DNA of 64,000 nucleotides from Apodemus sylvaticus (taxonomy: Eukaryota > Chordata > Mammalia > Rodentia > Muridae): positions 201,956,068-202,020,067 of the forward strand of contig NC_067472.1 of NCBI RefSeq assembly GCF_947179515.1. The letters are read 5' to 3'. The position numbers were made by a program, and so were the translations under genes. The notes below the pieces were generated by a model. It saw only the letters and a program-made list of their open reading frames with translations, did no database searches and was not told the origin of the DNA. The stretch's first letter is position 1; the number at the start of each line of letters is the position of its first letter. Below, piece by piece: positions 10,421-21,451 of the stretch.

Positions 10421-11400
10421 TCTCCTACTAATGCACCTCGATGTGTCCACCGGGACAATGTGTCTTTGGATGGATAGATACACAGCAAAGGGTGTCTGTA
10501 GCATGAGGCACTGCAGTTGGATTAGGGAAAGGACTTCCCCCAAAGAAATTGGACCAGGTAGGCACACGTGCTTCTCCCTAGGAAGAGTACCGGAATTTTT
10601 TAGACATGGCGGCACAGACACCTTTGACCACAGAGAGCCATCGATCCGTAAGGAGTCTTCTGTACTGCCCGCGCAGTCCCCCGACCCCACCCCCGACCCC
10701 GGAATGTTCCCTCTGACCGGAGTGGTTATCCCTGCCTCCAAAGACTTGAGAACTCATAGACTTACTTTAGAGCGCCGTCCCTCTGACCTACTGGCCTGGG
10801 ATAAATAAGCGGTGCCCAGGGCAACGCAAGAAAGAGCTAAAGATAGATTTAATTTAGCCGATTAGCATGGATTGAAAAGTGATGGCAAGAAGAAAAAACC
10901 GGATCCAACAGCAGCAGGATCTCGCTTTCTGCTTCCGCAGCGGGTGCGGCCGGCAGATGTGGCCCCGAGCCTTGTTTTAAGCCCGGGAGGGGCGCACGCA
11001 CCGCAGCCGTGCTTACTGGAGAACTCAGCCTGGCTGACAGTGCCGCACTGTGTCGCCTACACCTGGGCCACCTGGTCCTAGCACTGGGGCCTTAGGAGTC
11101 TGCAGAGGTGTGAGGACCAGAGCCCAGCCCAGCAGCCCTCAGCCCCGCCCCCTAAGGGCACAGTCCCTGTAGCCGACACTAAGCAGACTTCACTGTGCCT
11201 CGGCTCGTGGAGCCTGCGGGGAATGAGAGCAGACCAGACACAGACGTGGACCTGGGAGAGAAGGGGAATGGCTCACTGAGGCCCGAGGATGGTGACTTGC
11301 AAAGGTGTAACAAGTCTAAACTGGATGTGGAAACAGGGACTCAGATGCCAGTTCTCCAGGGGATGAAAGGTCACAGGCCAACCTGGGCTACTCAACAAGA
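10421..11400. other. Intergenic unique sequence, no gene supported
   Basis: Mixed-composition single-copy sequence. Open frames exist (about 146 codons at 10368-10808) but show no recognisable domain, splice context or codon bias. Nothing else seen. Confidence 0.6.
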
Positions 11401-11408
11401 CCCCTTTT

Positions 11409-11555
11409 TTGTTTTTTTCGAGACAGGGTTTCTCTGTGTAGCCCTGGCTGTCCTGGAACTCACTCTGTAGACCAGGCTGGCCTGGAACTCAGAAATCCAC
11501 CTGCCTCTGCGCCCCAAGTGCTGGGATTACAGGCGTGTGCCACCACCGCCCGGCT
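11409..11555 (-). mobile_element. Young B1 SINE
   Basis: Full reverse B1 from TCGAGACAGGGTTTCTCTGT to CCACCACCGCCCGGC. Confidence 0.92.
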
Positions 11556-11582
11556 AACAAGACCCTGTCTTAACAAAGTCAA

Positions 11583-11725
11583 ATAATGGTATTGGAATAG
11601 CTCCGCCGGTAGAGCATTTGCCCCACGTTGATGACGTCATGGGTTCGTTCAATCTCCATCGCTACATAAACTGGCCATGCAGCCTTGGTTACGTGAAACT
11701 GTCTCAAAAATAAATAGGTAAATAC
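11583..11725 (+). mobile_element. ID/B1-dID-like SINE carrying a perfect CRE
   Basis: tRNA-like start (AATAGCTCCGCCGGTAGAGC, A-box like; GGGTTCGTTCAATC, B-box like) and an A-rich end. Between the boxes the palindrome ATGACGTCAT lies at 11631-11640. Confidence 0.6.
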
Positions 11726-11754
11726 GGAACCAAACAATTAAAAGTACCACACCC

Positions 11755-11912
11755 AGCCGGGCAGTGGTGGCGCCTGCCTGTAATCCCAGCACTCTGGGGG
11801 GCAGAGGCAGGTGGATTTCTGAGTTTGAGGCCAGCCTGGTCTACAGAGTGAGTTCCAGGACAGCCAGGGCTGTACAGAGAAACCCTGTCTCAAAAAAACC
11901 AAAAAAAAAAAA
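11755..11912 (+). mobile_element. Young B1 SINE
   Basis: GCCGGGCAGTGGTGGCGCCT ... GAGAAACCCTGTCTC plus a long A tail. Confidence 0.93.
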
Positions 11913-12107
11913 AAAATCCCCCCAAAAAAGTACCACACCCTTGGCTAGATCTATAGCATGCCCAAAACATCAGAAAGAGTGTCACCTTCTTACTGAGTTC
12001 TGAAGCATGTGGTCTTTTAGTAAACTGCATGATGTAGGGTAACATGATTTTTTTTATTGTTTTAATGAATTGTTACGTGTCTCTTAAATTTATCCATTTT
12101 CTTCCAT

Positions 12108-12160
12108 ATGTATGTGTGTATGTATGTATGTATGTATGTATGTATGTATGTATGTATTGA
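12108..12160. repeat. (TATG)n microsatellite
   Basis: About twelve TATG units, then a decayed reverse B1 fragment at 12165-12270. Confidence 0.9.
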
Positions 12161-12271
12161 TATGTACATATGTATTTCAGACAGAGTCTCTCTCTGTAAT
12201 CCAAGCTAGCCTGGGACTCACTAGGCTTCATCCACCTGCCTCTACTTCCCAAGTGCTGGGATCAAAGGTGA

Positions 12272-12417
12272 TTCCTCCTGTAGCAACTAGGGGTCCCCTC
12301 TGCACTCCAGAAGGGGTGGAGAATTGGGGCTTGGACAAAACCGGAGCTGGATAATTGGAGACCCTCAAGGGTTGGGCCTGCAGCAGCAAGGGTGGGGAAC
12401 CGCAGTGACCAGGCCGG
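12272..12417. repeat. 146-bp unique duplication, copy B
   Basis: Gap-free partner of 10008-10153, wedged between a decayed B1 fragment and a pyrimidine tract. Four of the 13 differences change a CpG of copy A (GCGCTCC to GCACTCC, GGCGAG to AGCAAG and similar), in the direction expected of methylated decay. Confidence 0.9.
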
Positions 12418-12418
12418 A

Positions 12419-12480
12419 TTCTTTCTTCCTTCCTTCTTTCCTTCCTTCCTTCCTTCCTTCCTTCCTTCCTTCCTTCCTTC

Positions 12481-12515
<35 letters not shown>

Positions 12516-12655
12516 TTCGAGACAGGGTTTCTCTGTGTAGCCCTGGCTGTCCTGGAACTCACTCTGTAGACCAGGCTGGCCTCAAACTCAGAAATCCGCC
12601 TGCCTCTGCCTCCCAGGGTGCTGGGATTAAAGGCGTGAGCCACCATTGCCTGGCC
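12419..12655 (-). mobile_element. Young B1 SINE with (TTCC)n(TTTC)n tail
   Basis: Reverse B1 (12517-12655) whose tail side is a pure pyrimidine tract of TTCC then TTTC units at 12419-12516. Confidence 0.93.
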
Positions 12656-12835
12656 AGATTTTTCTTTATTATTATTCTCTTTCTTTATTGTATGTGTGAG
12701 TGTGATGTGTGTGAAAATAACAAAGGATGGGGGTCAGAGAGCAAGTTCCTGGAGTCAGTTCTCATCTCTCATCTTTACCTGGGTCTCCTGGTTTGCATGG
12801 CAAACACTGGATTATTCAGCCAGCCGACTTCTCCC

Positions 12836-13075
12836 TGCCTGTCTCCCTCTGTCTCTGTCTCTCTGTCTCCCTCTGTCTCTCTGTCTCTGTATGTCTCTCT
12901 CCAGCTCTCTCTCCTCCCTGTTTTCATGTTTCTCCCTCTCCTTTTCTCCCTCTTCCTCTGTCTGTTTCCCCCGGCCCCCTCTATCTCTCCCCTCTGTGGT
13001 CTCTCTCTGTCTGTCTCTCTGTCTCTGTCTCTCTGTCTCTCTGTGTCCCACCTCCCCCTCTCTCTCCAGTGTCTA
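12836..13075. repeat. CT-rich simple-repeat region
   Basis: TCTCTG/TCTGTC hexamer-like units over 240 bases. All long frames here are low-complexity Ser/Leu or Arg/Glu repeats. Confidence 0.9.
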
Positions 13076-13439
13076 ACATAAACCAGTCTAGCCTCAGACT
13101 TACTGTGCAACTGGAGATGACTTTCAATTCCCAATCTAGTGCCTCTCCTGTCCAGTGCTGGGTAGACAGATCCAGCCACGGCTGGCTGTGCCTCCCTGGG
13201 ACAGGACGCCCCACACATGCCAGGGTCCTCCCCTGAGCCCCATCCCCAGCCTCGGACTTCTGAGCTGGGCAGCTCCAGGGCTGCCTGGCATTAGAACCAG
13301 ACTCCTCCAGACTGAGGTCTCCTCCCACTCAGAGCGTCAGGCCGCTGTCTCCGATGTCCTATCACAGATGGAGGGCATTCGCCAAATGTGGCTGTTTTGT
13401 TGTTTTATAACATTAATCATTTGAGTATTAACTTACATC

Positions 13440-14200
13440 TATGAATTTTTCACATTTATTTGAGAGGGGAACATGTGCACAGCACTCACACAGCTCAAAG
13501 AACAACTTTTGGGAATGCTTTTCTCCCTCCCTCCCTCCCTCCCGCCTTCCTTCCACCATGTGGACCTGGGGCTTGAACCCAGGTCGTCATGTTTGGTCTC
13601 AAAGTGTCAAATGTCTTTACCCACTGAGCCATCCTGCTGGCCTGGTGACTTTTATTTCATTTCATTTCGTATTTAATTATTTAATTAATTAATTAATTTT
13701 TTGAGACAGGGTTTCTCTGTGTAGCCCTGGCTGTCCTGGACCTCACTCTGTAGACCAGGCTGGCCTCGAACTCAGAAATCTGCCTGCTTCTGCCTCCCAA
13801 GTGCTGGGATTACAGGTGTGTGCCACGACTCCCGGCTTGATTTATTTTTTGAGACAGGGTTTCTCTGTGTAGCCCTGGTTATCCTGGAACTTGCTCTGTA
13901 GACCAGGCTAGCCTCAAACTCATAGAGATCTGCTTGACTCTGCCTCCCAAGTGCTGGGATCAAAGGTCTATGCCACCTCTGCCTGGCACCTGGTGACTTT
14001 TTTGTACTTAATTTTAATTCATTCATTCATTCATTTGCAACAGGGTCTCTTGTAGCCCAGGCTGGCCTTGACTTTTGGTCCTCCCTGCCTCACAGCCTCA
14101 AGTACTGGGATGACTGTGTAGGGCATCAAATCTGGCTGTGTTTTGTTTTGCAACAGGATCTTGCCATATAGGCCAGGCTGACCAAGGAAGAAACCAAATC
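13440..14200 (-). mobile_element. Cluster of B3-like, two B1 and one B4-like SINE
   Basis: Reverse B3-like sequence at 13440-13650 (TTGAACCCAGGTCGTCATGT, CACTGAGCCATCCTGCTGG). Young reverse B1 at 13700-13836, a second reverse B1 at 13850-13988, and a diverged reverse B1/B4 at 14035-14190. Confidence 0.8.
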
Positions 14201-14270
14201 CTCCCCCAAATACCAGCGTTACACCTTAGTCAGTTTCCCAAGTGGTGGGGTCATAAGCAGGAGCCACCAA

Positions 14271-14760
14271 TGCTGGGCAGTGGTGGCGCACGCCTTTAAT
14301 CCCAGCACTTGGGAGGCAGAGGCAGGCAGATTTCTGAGTTCGGAGCCAGCCTGGTCTACAGAGTGAGTTCCAGGACAGCCAGGGCTACACAGAGAAACCT
14401 TGTCTCGAAAAAAAAAACAAAACAAAAAACAAACAAGAAAGCGGGAGCCGCCATACTTGGCTGGACTGCTGAAGCTCCTTGAGAGTTTTACACATGAGAG
14501 GGAGCGGGCATGCGCAGGCCACGTTTGCCCTGCGAGTCATCTCCCCAGCCCGGATCTGAGGTTTTAAGTTGTTTCGGGTCTTGCCAAGTAGCCCAGGTTA
14601 GGCAGCAACAGGCAATAGTCATCTCTCGAGCTCTCAGAACTGGGTAGAGTGTTTTCTTCATAAAATGTAGACAAAGGTGAATCTCTGAGTTTGAGGCCAG
14701 CCTGGTCTACAGAGTGAGTTCCAAGATAGCCAGGGCTACACAGAGATATCCCGGCTTGTT
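14271..14760 (+). mobile_element. B1 SINE and a B1 fragment
   Basis: Young plus B1 at 14271-14420 (CTGGGCAGTGGTGGCGCACG). A 3' B1 fragment at 14684-14745 is followed by a GTTT repeat. Confidence 0.85.
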
Positions 14761-14799
14761 TGTTTGTTTGTTTTGTTTTGTTTTGTTTTTGGGGGGGGG

Positions 14800-16020
14800 A
14801 TGGCGATTATAGAGGGCTTTGGTGAGAGTGGTAACGCAGAGACGCGCTAGGCGGCCGCCTCCGGCTTCCTCCATCCGGTCCATCCCGAGGCCGACTCTGG
14901 AGGCTCAGCGGCAGACTGTGCTCTCAGGATGTGGAGCCCCTGGCTTTCCATCTCAGACTTGTTCAGCCTCGCCTTGGTTCCCTCCTGAGCCGGGGAGCTC
15001 ACAACCTCCCAGCTCCTAGACACCCACCTCTCCGCAGCAGTGCTGGTAATATTGGTAACTGTTCTAAAGTAGCAACCGCCTGTCACCCAGCACCTGCTCC
15101 CTGCCAAACTGTGGGCTGAATGCCTCCGCCGCCACAATGCTCGCCCTCACCCTGGAGGAAGGCACTGTTTGTTCTCATGTTCAACATGGAAGGAAAGCTG
15201 TCCTGTCTTCCCCTCCTCCCAGCCACCGGGCGCGGGGTGGGGGTGGGGGGCTGCACTGTTCGCGCCGTCCACCTTGTCGGGGAAGGCTCCCATCCCAACC
15301 CTCAGCTCACAGGGTTTCCTTGAGTGCAGTCTATTGAACCTTCTCAGGCAAATTCGCCCCACACTGACCCAGCCCAATGCTCTGCCCGCGCGCGTGACCA
15401 GGATTGACCCACGGGCAAGCTCGTGACCCGGGTGGGGTCAGTGGATGATGGCCGAGGCAGGAGAACTGGACAGCTACATACGGGCTTGGAGGGCACAGTG
15501 AGCTCTTTCCTAGAATAGTGTTAGCATCAGATGAATAGCGGATGGGGATGTGGGTTGGTGGGAGAGTCCTCACCTAGGAACCCTGCCGCTCTGGGTTTGG
15601 CAGCACAAAGCTGTTCTCTCATTGTAGACGGGATCTTTTGTGCAATGTATGGACACTTCACCTGTCAATGAAAAAAAAGCCTGGGGCCAATAAGCTGAGT
15701 TAGGATTTCTTAGAAGGTGAGGCATCCGACGGAGAGAGAGGGGATTCTGGGAAATTGTCAGGGGCGCGAGATTTTGCCTCAGAAACAGAGGAAGATAGTT
15801 ACAAACTGAGGACCAGGTAACCAGCCATGAGGCATTCATAGAATAGAATATACAGGATTTTAAGCTATGAGCTAGATGGGGAGCAGGCCCAAACTACTGA
15901 CCTAGACATTAATCCATATATAAGTCTCAGAGTCATCATTTCTGGGAACAAATTGGGAAATAACACGAGACTACAGATAGTAACAACTACGTCTCATCAC
16001 TTGGGAGATAGAAGTAAGAG
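14800..16020. other. Unique intergenic sequence with a small GC-rich patch
   Basis: 14830-15300 is GC-rich and SINE-free, including GCGCTAGGCGGCCGCCTCCG; the rest is ordinary single-copy sequence. No gene or strong motif cluster recognised. Confidence 0.55.
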
Positions 16021-16029
16021 GGTCAGAGT

Positions 16030-16645
16030 CTCAAGGTCATGGTTAAGAGCACTGGTTGCTTTTGCACAAGACCTGGGTTTGACCCTGTGATTTAAATGAG
16101 AATGGCCTCCAAAGGATCATATGTTTGAACCTTTGGTTTCTAGTTGGTGGAACTATTGGAGAAGAATTAGGAGGTGTGGCCTTTGGAGGGGGTGTGGCCT
16201 TGGAAGAGGCGTGTCATTTGGAGGGCGTGGCCTCATCGGAGGAGGTGTTTCCCTCGCTGGAGTGGATGGACTTTGAAGGTTCACAAGTCCAGGTTGCTCT
16301 TACTCTCTCTGCCTGCAGCTTTCGGATCAGATGTGAGCTCTCAGCTACTGCGCCACTGCCTTCCGCCACACTCCCCGGCGAGATGGCCATGGCCTCTGAC
16401 CCTCCAAGGCTGTAAGGAAGCCCCCAATTAAACGCTTCCTTCTAAAGTTGCCTTGGTGTTTCTTCATAGGGATAGAGCAGTACCTGAGACAGGTTCCCAG
16501 CACTCACATGGTAGCTCCATGCAAGCACCACTCTAGTTCCAGGGATTCCCACTAGCACCCTCTGGGCCTCCGCGGGCACTGCCTGACAGTGGTTCGTGTG
16601 CATACGTGCAGGCACTGTGGTCGTACACATAAAATAAATATATAT
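16030..16645 (+). mobile_element. B2 SINE split by an LTR-like dispersed repeat
   Basis: The left half of a B2 (GTTAAGAGCACTGGTTGCTT..CTGGGTTTGACCC, about 16030-16085) and its right half (GTTCCCAGCACTCACATGGT ... AAAATAAATA, about 16490-16645) flank an insert of about 400 bases. The insert begins TGTGATTTAAATG and ends CTGAGACA. A second copy of the insert family lies at 49745-50070. I cannot assign a family name. Confidence 0.6.
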
Positions 16646-16714
16646 TTTTTAATGTTCAGTCATAGCAGCTGCTATGCGATCCTGATCCCCAGAACCTGGG
16701 TAAAGATGGAAGGA

Positions 16715-16838
16715 AAAGGTAGTCAGGTGGTGGCACAGGCCTCTAATCCACCACTCGGGAGCAGAGGCGTGTGGAACTCTGAGTTCCGAGGCTAGCCTGG
16801 TCTACAGAGCAAGTTCTAGGACAGCCAGCGCTACACAG

Positions 16839-16917
<79 letters not shown>

Positions 16918-16960
16918 AAAGGAAGGAAGGAAAGAAAGAAAGAAAGAAGGGGGAAGGGAG
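16715..16960 (+). mobile_element. B1 SINE with long (GAAA)n tail
   Basis: B1 (GTAGTCAGGTGGTGGCACAG ... CGCTACACAGAG) running directly into about 80 bases of nearly pure GAAA, then GGAA-type units. Confidence 0.92.
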
Positions 16961-17670
16961 GGAAAATGAATTACTTAATTACTTAATGATGTGGCGAGCC
17001 TGCTTTGAGGAATCACGGAGAACCGAGGAAATGCTGACAGTCACCACTGTCACGGCATCGCCCGGGGCCTGATGCTGTGGTATTTTTTCTCTTATTCTTC
17101 CCCGGCTTCCACTGTCTCTGCTTTTACTTATTTGGCAATTCAGTTTTCAGTCAAGGCAGCAAAATTCATGATTAATGCCCGGTGTCTCTCCAAGGCTTCC
17201 CAGAACTAGCCCTGAACGCCATGATTCTGAGTTCTGCGGGCAGCATTACAGTACTCCCTACATTCTAGCCGGGAGCCTGGGTGTCTCCCTCACATCTGCC
17301 AGGGGTGCTTGTCTGAGCCCCTCACAAGGCAGGCTGTCTGCGGTGACCGAAGCAGTCGCCTCCCTGTCCACAGACACAGACTGAGCTACAGCCTGGCCTG
17401 CAGCTTCTCTGCGGTCCTCGTTGGCTGACGTGAGCTTCTTACAGTGTGCCGTGGAAGACCCACAATGCACCGTGGATGACGTACTGATGGGCATCGGGCT
17501 GTGCCCATACCCAAGCACCAGGTCTGGCACAGAGATGAGCATAAACATGTCTGTCAGGGTTCATCAGAACTTGTCACCAAGGCTGACCACAGAGCTCAGT
17601 CACGGGGACCAGGCCACAAAGATCTCCAAAGCCCACAGGCATAAACAGACTTGGTTTTGGTTTGTGTAGT
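16961..17670. other. Unique intergenic sequence
   Basis: Single-copy sequence without recognisable repeat or gene. Open frames at 17175-17669 lack any domain. Confidence 0.55.
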
Positions 17671-17677
17671 TTTTGGT

Positions 17678-17678
<1 letters not shown>

Positions 17679-17716
<38 letters not shown>

Positions 17717-17732
17717 GTGTGTGTGTGTGTTA
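17679..17732. repeat. (CT)n(GT)n microsatellite
   Basis: Compound dinucleotide tract followed by a decayed reverse B1 (17740-17850). Confidence 0.93.
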
Positions 17733-18035
17733 AAATAGGGCCTCATTACACAGCCTTGGCTGTGGCTAGCCTGGTCCTTGATATGTATACCTTGATATGT
17801 ATTCTCCTCCAGCGTGCTGGGATTAAAGGGGTGTACCCACTGCTTGGTAAATAAATAAACTTTTAAGGTGTATGATAGCGCCATAGAGATGTCTCGGTGG
17901 GTAAAGATGCCCGTCATGAAGGCCTGGAGGAACCCAGATGAAGACGTGCACATTAGTGTAAGCACACGCACGCACACACGCACACGCACACACACAACAC
18001 ACACACAGATTAAATAAAAAAAAAAACATAAAAGC

Positions 18036-18280
18036 CACTTTTTGATGGTGTAAGCCATCATAGCACTTAGAAATCAGAGGCAAGCAGATCTCTGTGAGTT
18101 CAAGGCCAGCCTGGTTTGCATAGTGAGACCACGTCTCAAAAGAGAGGAATATATGAATGTGCGTGTGTGTAGAGACAGAGACAGACAGGGAAACAGAGGC
18201 AGAACAGAGGGAGACAGATAGACAGACAGACAGAGAGAGAGAGAGAGGGAGAGGGAGAGGGAGAGAGAAGGCGCAGACAA
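18036..18280 (+). mobile_element. B1 SINE and GA/GACA-rich tail region
   Basis: Plus B1 remnant (AAGGCCAGCCTGGTTTGCAT) followed by GAGACAGA-type simple repeat at 18165-18275. Confidence 0.8.
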
Positions 18281-18429
18281 GCAGATTCTGGGAGACCACG
18301 TTTCAAAGAGAAGAGAGAAGATGCAAAGTGGGAAGGGGAAAGGACACAAGAGAGGCAGAAGGACAGAGACATATAAGGGGGAGGGGAGCGATCCAAGCTG
18401 AAGTTGAGATGCTACCTTGCAGTCGGCCT

Positions 18430-18950
18430 AAGAGCCCCTGGTGCAATCTCCCCGCGGCGGCGTGGGGGGGGGGGGGGATGTCTGCGTGCCTCGGTTTCCT
18501 TATTCCGCGATGCCCGCCCCCCACGGCGCCCGGAGCTCCTGGAAGGTTCTGTGCGCCGGTGACTCAGGCGCGTCCCCGGCTCCCCGGGCGCGCACGGCCT
18601 CGGCCACCCGCGCGCGCGCTGGGTCCATTTTTACCCGAACGCCGCTAAAAATAGTCACCGCGCTGCTGCGAAGCGGAGCCCGAAATAGCGGCCGCCAGAT
18701 AAGGCAGCGACGACTCAGCACTTCCGGGGAGCGGAAGGCACCCGGGAGGCGGCCCCGCGGTCACCGCGGCCAGCCCGGCCCGGATCTGCACCCCCACCCC
18801 GCCGCCAGCCCCCCACCCCCACCTCGGCGCGGTCAAGTCCTGCATCGGTCCGTCCACCCCACCCCTGCGGCGACCGCGGGGTCCCGGGAGGCAGCTGGGC
18901 TGAGTGCTGGGAGGGTCTGAAATCTGTGTTGGTGTGGGTCTCCGGGGGGT
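18430..18950. promoter_or_regulatory. CpG island B (candidate enhancer or promoter)
   Basis: Strong CpG island (CGCGCGCG runs, NotI-type GCGGCCGC) free of SINEs. AP-1 TGACTCA at 18560-18566, MEF2 consensus CTAAAAATAG at 18645-18654, the 17-mer CGGAGCCCGAAATAGCG at 18674-18690 (identical to 10278-10294), and a possible ETS site in CACTTCCGG near 18720. No coding exon could be joined. Enhancer or unannotated non-coding RNA promoter are both possible. Confidence 0.55.
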
Positions 18951-18999
18951 GGCTGAGGTTGGAACTCGCCTTGCGCCTGGTCCCTTATTTGTTTATTTG

Positions 19000-20010
19000 T
19001 TTGTTTTGAGGCAGGGTCCTGCAATGTAACCTTATAGTCCTGGAACTTGCTCTGTAGACCAGGCTGGCCTCAGACTCACAGACATATATGCCGGTTGCCA
19101 TCTACTGAGTGCTGAGATTGAAGGCAGGGACCACATCTGGTCCTTTTGTGTTATTTTTTAAACATATTTATTGTTCACTTATTTTTAGACAGAGTCTCAA
19201 TATGTAGCTCTGGCTGGCCTAGAATTCACTATGTAGACCAGGCTATGATTCAACTCAGAGATGTCTGACTGCTTCCTGAGTGCTGGGATTTAAAGTGTAG
19301 CATGCATGGCTATTTATTTATTTATTGCTTTAAAATACCTTATACTTTATTATTGAGTTATTGTTTGTTTATTTGCTATATACATCTGTGGAGGGGAGAG
19401 GTGACAGCACTGTCTTCCATTGCTTTCCATACTCTTCTAAGACAAGGGTTCTCAGTGGCTGCCCACGGAGCCCAAGGAATCCCCTGGTCTCCGCCTCTGG
19501 AACTAAACATGTGTGCAATCACACCCAGCTTTGTACCTGGATTCTTGGGATTGTCGTGATCGAACCGTGGAGCAGCTGAGCTATCTCCTGGTCTCAGTCC
19601 ACACATTTTTGGAGACATCTTGCTATGTGGTCCTAGCTGGCTGGCTTAGTGTTTGCCAGTTTACTTTCTATTTTTTTAAATGATGTGTTTATTATTGTGG
19701 TTGTTATTTTGTTTTTAGAGACAGAGTTTATAGCCCAGGCTGACCTTGAACTCACAGAGATCCACCTGCCTTTGCTTCCCGAGTGCTGGGATTAAAGTGT
19801 GAGCTTCTATTTTTATAGAAGTGTGTATGCCTGAATGAGGTGTGTGCCCCGCATGCATGTAGGATCCTCCGGAGACCTGAAGATGGCGCCATATCCCATA
19901 GAATTGGAGTTACAAGGGCTTGTGAGTCACTAGGAAGCTGACCTACAAACTCTGCAAGAGCAGTAAACATGCTGATGCTGAGCCGGGTCTCCAGCCTTAC
20001 AATTCTATCA
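19000..20010 (-). mobile_element. Run of older reverse B1/B4 and B3 SINEs
   Basis: Reverse B1-like at 19005-19140, 19180-19310 and 19690-19800 (AGACAGAGTTTATAGCCCAG..GAGTGCTGGGATTAAAG). B3-like at 19805-20000 (TGTGTATGCCTGAATGAGGT, CTGCAAGAGCAGTAAACATG). 20125-20390 is a further B3-like copy. Confidence 0.65.
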
Positions 20011-20805
20011 TTCACTTTTTCGTGGGTGGGCTGAGGCTTTCATAGTACAGCCCAGGCCAGCCGTACACTCTCAATCCTCCTGCCTCAGTCTCCTCTGTAC
20101 TATTACCATCACACCAGGCTTGAACATGTATGTACTTGTGTATGTCGAGGCCAGAGGTCAACCCCCAGTGTCATTCCTCAGAGTCTGTCCATACATTTTA
20201 TTTAGACTTTAAGTATTTTTATCTTTTGTGGATGGGTGTTTGCCCCGCCTGTATGGTGGCACCAGTGTGCGCGGTGCCCTTGGAGGTCAGAGAAAGCTGT
20301 GCAGCTGGTTGGGAGCTGCCTCGTGGGCTGGGGATTGAACTAGGGTCCTCTAGAAGAGCAGCCGGTGCTCCTTACCATCTCTACGGGGCCTTTCCTTTTG
20401 AGACAGGGTCTCCCACCAGCCTGAAACCTGCTCAGTAAGCCAGCCAAGGAGCCATCAGGAGCTGCTGTCTCCGGCTCCTCGGAGCTGTGTCTCCAGCAGG
20501 CACGTGGGGCGGAGCCCAGCGTTGTCTGTTTTTACAGTGGGTTAACTCAGGCCGCGCCTCGGGCAAAGCAAGCACCTTACCAACTACACGACCTCCCAGG
20601 CCGGTGTTTACTATTTCCGGCTGATGTCATAACTATACATATTCATGAGGTACGGTATCTTAATTAACTTCGCTAGCTTGTATTGGACAATGATCGGGAG
20701 AGGTTAATTAACGTACCTACCACTTTTAACTTTTATCTTTTCCTGACTATGACAGGGTATGACACAGACTTTAAACCGATTTTGTTTTTTGTTTTTTGTT
20801 TTGTT

Positions 20806-20948
20806 TTCTTTCGAGACAGGGTTTCTCTGTGTAGCTCTGGCTGTCCTGGGATTCACTTTGTAGACCAGGCTGGCCTCGAACTCAGAAATCTGCCTGTCTC
20901 TGCCTTCCACAGGGCTGGGATTAAAGGCGTGCACCACCACCACCTGCT
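20806..20948 (-). mobile_element. Young B1 SINE
   Basis: Reverse B1, TTTCGAGACAGGGTTTCTCT through GGATTAAAGGCGTGCACCAC. Confidence 0.92.
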
Positions 20949-21443
20949 TTTAAAACAATTTTGTAGCCTAGGAAGACCTTGCACTTCCCTCCTGCCCCCA
21001 CCTCCTGTGGGCTGGGCTGGCAGGTTCACCACACACACCCCGTGTGTGTCACTGCTCAGTGCTAGCCTTTGTGGGTCTTAGTCAACAGGCCGCCGTGCAG
21101 CCTTCACGGTGTCTGCACCATTGCTATCACCATCACTGCAGTGACCTGCTGGACCCCTGTGCCAGTAGCCAGGTGACACTGCTAGATGCTCCTAGGAAGG
21201 GAGAACCTACACAAAAGGACTGGAGCAGCCCAGGGATCTCAGCCCTAAGAAATCGATGCCAGAGTCCTAGAGCAGCCTGAGGTGTATATTCCTATAAGAA
21301 CTCCCTTTGGGAAGATAAGATGCTGCTACAGGGCCAGTCCCTATCTACTGTGGCCCCGAGGCTCCCAGAAGTGTTTAACAGGAGAACGAGGCTACTAAAT
21401 GACACGTGAGGGACACACAGCGGTGCCAGCACAGCCAACTGTA

Positions 21444-21451
21444 TGACGTCA
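21444..21451. promoter_or_regulatory. Perfect CRE palindrome TGACGTCA
   Basis: TGACGTCA in single-copy sequence (context GTATGACGTCAGAGC), 0.6 kb from the composite bZIP element at 22.07 kb. Confidence 0.5.

Noticed and set aside
12365..12646. Recurrent peptide containing GGRGRRISEFEASLVYRVSS, seen in many places
   Set aside because: Translation of B1 SINE copies (also near 6394, 11764, 28035, 32650, 38614, 58757); not a gene family.
18441..18920. 159-codon Arg/Pro-rich frame in CpG island B
   Set aside because: High GC lowers stop frequency; no homology recognised.
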